Assembly: GCA_958454405.1 (NCBI GenBank)
Contig: CAUEBO010000004.1
Location: 1-64,000 of the forward strand
Reading direction: 5' to 3'
DNA from: an uncultured Eggerthellaceae bacterium
GTDB lineage: Bacteria > Actinomycetota > Coriobacteriia > Coriobacteriales > Eggerthellaceae
Length of the DNA: 64,000 nucleotides
A model generated the notes under the pieces. It saw nothing but the letters and a program-made list of their open reading frames with translations, made no database searches and was not told where the DNA came from. Shown piece after piece: positions 58,626-64,000 of the stretch. The translations under genes and the position numbers were made by a program. Within the stretch, counting starts at the first letter, position 1, and each line of letters begins with the position of its first letter.

Positions 58626-59615
58626 ATGGCGAAGACGCGCATCGGCATTTTGGGATACGGGAACTTGGGGCGCGGCGTCGAGCTGGCGTGCCGCCAGAAC
58701 GACGACATGGAGTTTGCGGCGCTGTTCACCCGGCGCGACCCAGCGACCGTGAAGCCCTTGACTGCGGGCGTGGCCGTGCACGCCGCTGAAGACCTGGCGG
58801 CGCACACAGACGATGTGGACGTGCTCATCCTGTGCGGCGGCAGCGCGAGCGACCTGCCCGAGCAGACGCCGGCGTGCGCGGGCCTGTTCAACGTCGTGGA
58901 TTCGTTCGACACCCACGCGAACATCCCCGTTCACTTCGCGAACGTGGACGCCGCCGCGAAGGCGGGCGGCAAGGTGGCCGTTGTCTCGGCCGGCTGGGAT
59001 CCGGGCATGTTCTCGCTTGCGCGCCTGTACGCGAACTGCATTTTGCCCGAAGGCAGCGACTACACGTTCTGGGGGCGCGGGGTCTCGCAGGGGCACAGCG
59101 ATGCGATCCGTCGCGTCGAAGGCGTGGTCGACGCGCGCCAGTACACGGTTCCCGTGCCGGAAGCGCTCGAAGCCGTGCGTTCCGGCGAGAACCCGCAGCT
59201 CACCACGCGCCAGAAGCACACGCGCGAATGCTATGTGGTGGCGGAGGAGGGGGCGGACAAGGCTGCCATCGAGAAGGCCATCGTCGAGATGCCGAACTAC
59301 TTCGCCGACTACGACACCACGGTGACGTTCGTATCGCAGGAGGAGCTCGACCGCGACCATGCCGGCATCCCGCACGGCGGCTCGGTCATCCGCTCGGGCG
59401 CGACGGGCGAGGCCGGCGAGCATCGCCATGTCGTGGAGTACTCGCTCGCGCTGGATTCCAATCCCGAATTCACCGGCAGCGTGCTGGTGGCCTGCGCCCG
59501 CGCGGCGCACCGCTTGGCGCGCGAGGGACAGACGGGCTGCAAGACGCTGTTCGACATCGCGCCCGCCTATCTGTCGCCCCTGAGCGGCGAGGAGCTGCGG
59601 GCGAGCATGCTGTGA
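58626..59615 (+). CDS. ddh: meso-Diaminopimelate D-dehydrogenase
   Basis: 329 residues (AGGAGG at 7 nt). NADP-linked, converts tetrahydrodipicolinate with ammonia directly to meso-DAP for lysine and peptidoglycan. Rossmann start RIGILGYGNLGRGVELAC (5-22), LFTRRDP near 36, DVLILCGGSASDLPEQTPA near 62-80, SFDTHANIPVH near 91, SAGWDPGMFSLARLY near 118-132 (SxGWDPG is the family mark), WGRGVSQGHSDAIRRV near 145-160 and the C-terminal DIAPAYLSPLSGEELRASML. Monocistronic. Confidence 0.95.
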   Translation: MAKTRIGILGYGNLGRGVELACRQNDDMEFAALFTRRDPATVKPLTAGVAVHAAEDLAAHTDDVDVLILCGGSASDLPEQTPACAGLFNVVDSFDTHANIPVHFANVDAAAKAGGKVAVVSAGWDPGMFSLARLYANCILPEGSDYTFWGRGVSQGHSDAIRRVEGVVDARQYTVPVPEALEAVRSGENPQLTTRQKHTRECYVVAEEGADKAAIEKAIVEMPNYFADYDTTVTFVSQEELDRDHAGIPHGGSVIRSGATGEAGEHRHVVEYSLALDSNPEFTGSVLVACARAAHRLAREGQTGCKTLFDIAPAYLSPLSGEELRASML

Positions 59616-59739
59616 GGTGCCAGGTGAAGACTGGCGACGGCGGACGAAAGAGGCGCGGGACTTCTATCGTTTAGAGGCGCATGGCGATGACAGGCGGTTT
59701 CCTTTCGTGGCGCGACAGCGCATCGCCTCATGCTCGCTT

Positions 59740-60063
59740 TCAGACGATCGCCGCTGCCAGCGACACGGCGGCGAGCACGGTTCCGGCACCGACGGCGAAC
59801 GCGCGCTCGCGCCGGGCGAGGCCGAAGCCGATGCCCTCGAGGCCGGCGAGCTTCTTTTCTGGCGCGCAGGCCCGTCCGAAAGGCTGCGGCGCTTCTTGCG
59901 CTCGCACGTGTTGCGGACGGCGCGGCGCCGTGGCTCCGGTTCCCGCGATCACGCGGATTTCGATTCCCGGTCCTTCGTTGCGCGCATGCTTGCCACGGGT
60001 GCACGAGGCCGGCTTCGCTTCGGACGTCTGGTGCTGCACAAAAGCGGCGGTGCTGGTGCTCAT
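59740..60063 (-). CDS. Small hypothetical protein with C-terminal membrane segment
   Basis: 107 residues from ATG 60063 (GAGGAG at 5 nt). Opens MSTSTAAFVQHQTSEAKPA, then an Arg/Pro-rich soluble part (HVRAQEAPQPFGRACAPEKKLAGLEGIGFGLARRERAF), and ends in a hydrophobic stretch AVGAGTVLAAVSLAAAIV directly at the stop, which suggests a tail anchor. Not recognised. The surrounding 59616-60165 is otherwise empty. Moderate support: a good start site and a sensible topology, but no homologue known to me. Confidence 0.45.
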   Translation of the reverse strand: MSTSTAAFVQHQTSEAKPASCTRGKHARNEGPGIEIRVIAGTGATAPRRPQHVRAQEAPQPFGRACAPEKKLAGLEGIGFGLARRERAFAVGAGTVLAAVSLAAAIV

Positions 60064-60165
60064 AAGCTCTCCTCGAGGTCGGGCTGCAAGTCATGCTGTG
60101 CAGTCTACCCGGTGCCGTGCATCAGGGAGTACCATTGTCAGGACAGCTGATGATGGTTGCATAAA

Positions 60166-60199
60166 GAAGGAGGGAACCGCTTCTGCGGTTCCCTCCTTC
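60166..60199 (-). terminator. Strong terminator after the PurF-like gene
   Basis: A 15-bp perfect stem (60166-60180 with 60185-60199) and loop TTCT on the plus strand. On the minus strand the stem is followed by TTTAT, 105 nt after the stop of the PurF-like gene. Confidence 0.8.
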
Positions 60200-60303
60200 G
60201 TATCGAGCAGGGCTCTCGCCGGCTTGGATCGCACGGTGCGGCTGCGGCCCGCCGCGGGATCCGTCGCCGCATGGGCTTCATGCTCGGCCCAGGCGCTTCC
60301 TTG

Positions 60304-61731
60304 CTACTCCTTGCCAGTCCAGCAATACGTGCACACCTTCTCGGGGTCGATGCCGATGGCTTCCAGCATGCCGTCGAGCGACTGGTAGCCCAGCGAGTCG
60401 AAGCCCATCTGCTCGCAGATGGAGCGCAGCATGCACTGGCCGCGCTCGGTGGAGCCGTCGGCGTACTCGTCGAGGTGCTGTGCGCCCTCCTCGCCTTCCA
60501 GCTGATGCACCATGCGGCGCGCGAGCAGCTCCATGTCGGAGTTGCTGCTGGAGAAGCTCAGGTACTTGCAGCTGAACATGATGGGCGGGCAGGCCGAGCG
60601 CATGTGGACCTCTTCGGCGCCGCATTTGTACAGGAAGTCCACCGTCTCGTGCAGCTGCGTGCCGCGCACGATGGAGTCGTCCACGAACAGCAGTTTCTTG
60701 TCGCTGATGAGCTCAGGGATATGGATCTGCTTCATCTTCGCAATGCGGTTGCGCACTTCTTGGTTGCTCGGCATGAACGAGCGCGCCCACGTGGGCGTGT
60801 ACTTGATGAACGGGCGGGCGAAGGGCGTCTTGCATTCGGTGGAGTACCCGATGGCGTGCGGCACGCCCGAGTCCGGCACGCCGGCTACGTAGTCGAGCTC
60901 GGGCACGCCGCCGTCGCCTGCTTCGTCACGCGCCATGATGGCGCCGTTGCGGTAGCGCATGACCTCGACGTTCACGCCTTCGTAGTTCGAGTTGGGATAG
61001 CCGTAGTACACCCACAGAAACGCGCAGATCTTCATCTTGTCGCCAGCGGGGGAGATGGTGCGGTACTCGTCGGGGTTCACCAGCACGATCTCGCCGGGAC
61101 CCAGCTCGTACTCGTCGCGGAAGCCCAGCTTGTGGTAGGCGAACGACTCGAACGAGATGCAGAAGCCGTCGTCGCTCTTGCCGATGAGCACGGGCAGCCG
61201 GCCCACCTTGTCGCGCGCGGCGATGATCTGGCCGTCCTGGGTGATGATGAGCAGCGTGAGCGACCCGTCGATGGATTCCTGCGCGTGCTTGATGCCCGAG
61301 ACGAAGTCGTCCTTCTGGTTGATGAGCGCGGCGACGAGCTCCGTGGTGTTCACCTTGCCCGAGCTCATGGCCATGAACTGGCGGCCGCCGCTTGCGAAGT
61401 TCTCTTCCACCAGCTCCTCGGCGTTGTTGATGGCGCCCACGGTGGTGATGCCGAACGTGCCCAGATGCGAGCGCACGAGCAGCGGCTGCGGGTCGGTGTC
61501 GCTGATGCAGCCGATGCCGCTGCATCCATGGAAGCCTTGCAGGTCGTCTTCGAAGCGCGTGCGGAACGGCGTGTTCTCGATCGAGTGGATCTCGCGCTGG
61601 AAGCAGCCTTCCTCGGCGTCGTGGAAGATCATGCCTGCGCATTTCGTTCCCAGGTGGGAGTGGTAGTCCACGCCGAAGAACACGTCCAGCACCACGTCTT
61701 GATGCGCTGCCGCTCCGAAGAATCCGCCCAT
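60304..61731 (-). CDS. PurF-like amidophosphoribosyltransferase lacking the N-terminal Cys
   Basis: 475 residues from ATG 61731 (AAAGG upstream). N-terminal Ntn-like domain begins MGGFFGAAAHQDVVLDVFFGVDYHSHLGTK; true PurF begins MCG with Cys as glutaminase nucleophile, here Gly. The phosphoribosyltransferase half is intact: YVAGVPDSGVPHAIGYS near 300, ARSFMPSNQEVRNRIAKMKQ near 330-350, the PRPP loop LLFVDDSIVRGTQ near 362-374 and CPPIMFSCKYLSFSSSN near 395-411, then a C-terminal CTYCWTG. It may use ammonia or a partner, or be a regulatory paralogue. A second canonical purF is expected elsewhere. Monocistronic. Confidence 0.85.
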   Translation of the reverse strand: MGGFFGAAAHQDVVLDVFFGVDYHSHLGTKCAGMIFHDAEEGCFQREIHSIENTPFRTRFEDDLQGFHGCSGIGCISDTDPQPLLVRSHLGTFGITTVGAINNAEELVEENFASGGRQFMAMSSGKVNTTELVAALINQKDDFVSGIKHAQESIDGSLTLLIITQDGQIIAARDKVGRLPVLIGKSDDGFCISFESFAYHKLGFRDEYELGPGEIVLVNPDEYRTISPAGDKMKICAFLWVYYGYPNSNYEGVNVEVMRYRNGAIMARDEAGDGGVPELDYVAGVPDSGVPHAIGYSTECKTPFARPFIKYTPTWARSFMPSNQEVRNRIAKMKQIHIPELISDKKLLFVDDSIVRGTQLHETVDFLYKCGAEEVHMRSACPPIMFSCKYLSFSSSNSDMELLARRMVHQLEGEEGAQHLDEYADGSTERGQCMLRSICEQMGFDSLGYQSLDGMLEAIGIDPEKVCTYCWTGKE

Positions 61732-61842
61732 TGCTCGCCTTTCGTCTTGCCTGCCGTGCCACGAAAGTACCAGTATAAGGCTCTCGGTGCCACGTTGCAC
61801 CAAGTCCCGTCGCTGATTCGCGCATTTTGCACGAGACCTGCG

Positions 61843-62391
61843 TTATTCCGCGCACGAGCCGTTCGCGACCAGATCGATCGAGTGCAGCGGCTTGTACGTT
61901 GCGCCTTCGTGATCGAGCGCGCTCTTGAGCAACGTGATTGTGCGAGCCTCGTCGTCTCGGGGAAAAGCGAGAGAGGGTAAGCCGACCTTCGGGATGCGCG
62001 CCCGGCGGGCCAGGGTCACGTGGGGCTTGAACGGCTTGGGGTCGAAGCGGATGCTCCGTGCGGCGAGCTCTGCGCGGAGCTTGGCGGCCAGCTCCATGAG
62101 CTTGGGCCGAGGTGCGATGCCTAGCCACAACGTCGCATCGCTTGCGCGGCCGAACTTCCCCAGGCCGTCGCTTCGCACGGGCACGGGTCCGACACCCTTG
62201 CAGGCAGCATCCATCGCCTCGATTGCTGCTGCTACGCCGGCTTCGTCGGTTTCGCCGATGAAGGCGAGCGTGAGATGGTGGTTCTCCCGGGGCGGGAAGC
62301 GTCCTTCGATCATGCCGCTCAGCTGGCGCGCGAGCTCGGCCGTGTCGGACGCGAACATCTCGGGCAGCTCCAGCGCGATGAAGATTCTCAT
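61843..62391 (-). CDS. thpR: RNA 2',3'-cyclic phosphodiesterase (ThpR/LigT)
   Basis: 182 residues from ATG 62391 (CAGGAGG at 5 nt). 2H phosphoesterase fold: MRIFIALELPEMFASDTAELARQL start, first HxT motif HHLTLAFIGE near 39-48, and second motif PHVTLARRARIP near 127-138. The central LGKFGRASDATLWLGI is typical of ThpR. Opens 2',3'-cyclic phosphates on RNA ends. 47 nt upstream on the same strand is the peptide deformylase gene. Confidence 0.92.
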   Translation of the reverse strand: MRIFIALELPEMFASDTAELARQLSGMIEGRFPPRENHHLTLAFIGETDEAGVAAAIEAMDAACKGVGPVPVRSDGLGKFGRASDATLWLGIAPRPKLMELAAKLRAELAARSIRFDPKPFKPHVTLARRARIPKVGLPSLAFPRDDEARTITLLKSALDHEGATYKPLHSIDLVANGSCAE

Positions 62392-62438
62392 GACAGCCTC
62401 CTGATGCTCGGATCGAACGAGCTTTACGGTGCGGCCTC

Positions 62439-62849
62439 CTAGATGAGGATGCCGTTGCAGTGGTCGATCTCGTGCTGGATGATCTGCGCGGTCCATCCGG
62501 TGAACGTGCGCGTTCTGACGCGGAAGCCCTCGTCTTCGAAGCGAACCTTGATGGTGCGGTAGCGTGTCGTCATGCGGCGTCCGGTCAGCGACAGACAGCC
62601 TTCTTCGGCCTCGTAGGCCCCAGCGCTGCTGAGCAGTTCAGGGTTGAACATGATGCGACTCGTCCCCGCATCGTCGAAGACGATGATGCGCTTGTGCACG
62701 CCGATCATGTTCGCCGCCATGCCGACGCATTCCCGGCTATGCGCTGCGAGCGTGTCCGCCAGGTCTTGGGCTGTTTGGGCGTCCTCGATCGTGGCTGGCA
62801 AGGACGGCTGCGCGAGGAATGCCTGGTTGGTCATGATGGGCTGGATCAT
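62439..62849 (-). CDS. Short peptide deformylase (type 3-like)
   Basis: 136 residues from ATG 62849 (AAAGGGGG about 13 nt upstream). Metal site complete: EGCLSL near 83-88 (Cys85) and QHEIDH near 125-130. In motif 1 the usual GxGxAAxQ is CVGMAANM (41-49): the oxyanion Gln is replaced by Met. It lacks the C-terminal helix of the 168-residue E. coli enzyme. This shape fits the small Firmicutes/Actinobacteria deformylase group; the true housekeeping def may lie elsewhere. Followed on the strand by thpR. Confidence 0.9.
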   Translation of the reverse strand: MIQPIMTNQAFLAQPSLPATIEDAQTAQDLADTLAAHSRECVGMAANMIGVHKRIIVFDDAGTSRIMFNPELLSSAGAYEAEEGCLSLTGRRMTTRYRTIKVRFEDEGFRVRTRTFTGWTAQIIQHEIDHCNGILI

Positions 62850-63208
62850 AGGTGCGAACGCCCCCTTTCATGGTGCGGGTTGTGGAGCATCGTAGCGCCG
62901 TGACACGGGAAGGGGAAGCCCCATCTTTTCCGGGGCGGTCCCAAGCGGGCTGAGAGCGGACGGGTTCTCGTTGCCTGCAGGGCCCGCTGCCCATGCTGCG
63001 CATCATCGGAGCAAGCAGCCCGTCGGCGCGCAACGGCTCGGCTTAGCCCGGACGACCCTGACGGCGCGGTGTCCGAATGGCGACGAGGCGGCTACGATGC
63101 CGCCGAGAAGGCGACGGAGCGGCGCATCGATTGTACAGTGGATCGATGACGAGAACCGCCCCTTACGGCGGCTTCTTCCCAATGATGCGCCGTCGGAAGG
63201 ATTGTACT
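62850..63208. other. 359-nt divergent gap before bacterioferritin
   Basis: It should carry promoters for both flanking genes. A CCGCC-ccttac-GGCGG hairpin (about 63161-63176) lies in the bacterioferritin 5' region. No gene is seen. Confidence 0.45.
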
Positions 63209-63673
63209 ATGAAGGGAAACCAGAAGCTCATCGACACGTTGAACGACCTGCTTGCCGGCGAGTTGACCGCGATCAACCAGTACATGGTCCATGCGGAAAT
63301 GTGCGAGGATTGGGGCTACGACCGCTTGAGCGGGAACTTCAAAACGCGTTCGATAACCGAGATGAAGCATGCCGAGCGGCTGATCGAGCGCATCCTGTTC
63401 CTTGAGGGCACGCCCATCGTGTCCAACCTCAACGACATCCGCATCGGCGCCGAGGTTCCCCAGCAGGTCGACAACGACCACGCGCTGGAAATCGACACGG
63501 TGAGGGACTACAACGAGGCCATCGTGCTGGCCGGCGAGGTGCTGGATTACGCCACGCGCGACGTGCTGATGAACATCCTCGAGGACGAGGACCGTCATGT
63601 CGACGAGTTGGAGGACCTGCAGGACCAGATCGAGCAGATGTCGCTGCAGATATTCCTGTCCACCCAGAACTAA
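63209..63673 (+). CDS. bfr: Bacterioferritin
   Basis: 154 residues from ATG 63209 (GGAAGG at 8 nt). Ferritin four-helix fold with bacterioferritin marks: AGELTAINQYMVHAEMCEDWGYDRL (Glu18), ITEMKHAERLIERILFLEG (Glu51, Met52 that ligates heme between subunits, His54), ALEIDTVRDYNEAI (Glu94) and LEDEDRHVDELEDLQDQI (Glu127, His130). All diiron ligands are present, so it should oxidise and store iron in a 24-mer. Consistent with an Fe-S rich metabolism. Confidence 0.95.
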   Translation: MKGNQKLIDTLNDLLAGELTAINQYMVHAEMCEDWGYDRLSGNFKTRSITEMKHAERLIERILFLEGTPIVSNLNDIRIGAEVPQQVDNDHALEIDTVRDYNEAIVLAGEVLDYATRDVLMNILEDEDRHVDELEDLQDQIEQMSLQIFLSTQN

Positions 63674-63703
63674 GCGCCGTTGCGGCGATGCCGCTATAGC
63701 TTC

Positions 63704-63737
63704 CAAGGGCCGCATGCCGTACTGGCTGCGGCCCTTG
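63704..63737 (+). terminator. Terminator between bfr and the helicase gene
   Basis: A perfect 11-bp stem, caagggccgca (63704-63714) with tgcggcccttg (63727-63737), loop 12 nt. Both flanking genes point at it, so it may serve both. Confidence 0.65.
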
Positions 63738-63795
63738 TCGTCGAGTGGGGCGGTTCGCATAACGGGCGAGGATCGCGCGACCCCGTTCGAGTCGG

Positions 63796-64000
63796 CTATT
63801 GTGCGGTTGCCGACGGCTTCAGAAGCGGCGTGAGCTCGCCCTGCGCGAGGATGGTGATCGCCCGCGTCGCGCGCGAGACGGTGGTGTACAGGCGGCGGCG
63901 GGTGAGGGGGTCGTCGGGGAACACGCGTTTGGAAGCGTCCGGGACGATGACCCGGTCGAATTCGAGGCCCTTCGCCAGCTTGAGCGTGATGAGGATCAGG
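63796..64000 (-). CDS. C-terminal end of a UvrD/HelD-type helicase (5' part beyond window)
   Basis: The last 67 codons are visible, ending at TAG (63796-63798). They read LKLAKGLEFDRVIVPDA, then RRLYTTVSRATRAITILAQGE, which are motifs V and VI of superfamily 1 helicases (the KGLEFD and Y-T-T-x-S-R-A pattern of HelD-like and UvrD-like proteins). HelD releases stalled RNA polymerase in Gram-positives; which subtype this is cannot be decided from 67 residues. Confidence 0.85.
   Translation of the reverse strand, partial: LILITLKLAKGLEFDRVIVPDASKRVFPDDPLTRRRLYTTVSRATRAITILAQGELTPLLKPSATAQ

Noticed and set aside
1..64000. tRNA or rRNA genes, prophage, or an intact IS
   Set aside because: No T-arm/acceptor pattern, rRNA-like sequence, integrase, transposase or phage structural gene was seen.

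Overview
The window is high-GC, gene-dense bacterial chromosome, with G/C-rich third codon positions, frequent 4-nt ATGA overlaps and purine-rich ribosome binding sites. The gene set is a Suf Fe-S system, a selenocysteine formate dehydrogenase with a bacterial SECIS, InlB-repeat surface proteins, a C30/C40 carotenoid gene pair and a class M sirtuin. Together these suggest an anaerobic gut actinobacterium of the Coriobacteriia, most likely Eggerthellaceae (Eggerthella or a close relative). This assignment is from gene content only. No tRNA, rRNA, prophage or intact insertion sequence was seen.

Layout. 1-1.8 kb: sufC and the 5' part of sufB on the minus strand, with a promoter/operator block. 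1.8-4.0 kb: a repeat-rich gap with a MITE-like element, a DUF4143 AAA ATPase, and a 34-bp direct repeat. 4.0-12.5 kb: a secreted/surface protein locus of four exported or membrane-anchored proteins and a small winged-helix protein; its first gene (1730 codons) has a run of eight Gs that appears to break the natural reading frame. 12.5-16.9 kb: a DUF1062 gene behind a leader-like region, an Rrf2 regulator, and a carotenoid desaturase/synthase pair. 17-22.3 kb: the giant helicase Lhr. 22.5-28 kb: a Ser/Gly-rich membrane protein, a class M sirtuin and a zinc macrodomain hydrolase flanking an HxlR regulator, an MBL-like protein and an AEC transporter. 28-36.3 kb: two patatin paralogues, TcdA, TatD, a hybrid histidine kinase, a TrmH-type methyltransferase and AroQ. 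36.5-43.6 kb: a long inverted repeat, a hydroxyacid dehydrogenase, divergent ilvA/ridA, a nitroreductase, a WYL regulator, an XRE-zinc-ribbon regulator and a ThrH-like phosphatase. 43.8 kb: an orphan two-repeat CRISPR array. 44.1-48 kb: a TetR - acyl-CoA dehydrogenase - acetoacetate decarboxylase - SDR cluster. 48.3-53.9 kb: a formate dehydrogenase operon whose flavoprotein is GltD-like and whose catalytic subunit is interrupted by an in-frame UGA (Sec) with a SECIS hairpin. 54.1-64 kb: EttA, a TPP riboswitch with thiamine salvage genes, diaminopimelate dehydrogenase, a PurF-like protein without the glutaminase cysteine, ThpR, a short peptide deformylase, bacterioferritin and the end of a UvrD-type helicase.

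Functional links. IlvA makes reactive enamines that RidA removes, and the two are divergent neighbours. The Rrf2 regulator and the suf promoter share an 8-nt motif in their upstream regions. SirTM (ADP-ribosyl transfer) and the Zn-macrodomain (its reversal) sit together but lack their usual GcvH-L/LplA partners. The riboswitch controls ThiM, a thiamine-binding protein and ThiE. The most unusual points are the poly-G tract at the surface-protein start, the orphan mini-CRISPR, the sirtuin/macrodomain pair, the formate dehydrogenase with a GltD-type partner, and the nucleophile-less PurF homologue.
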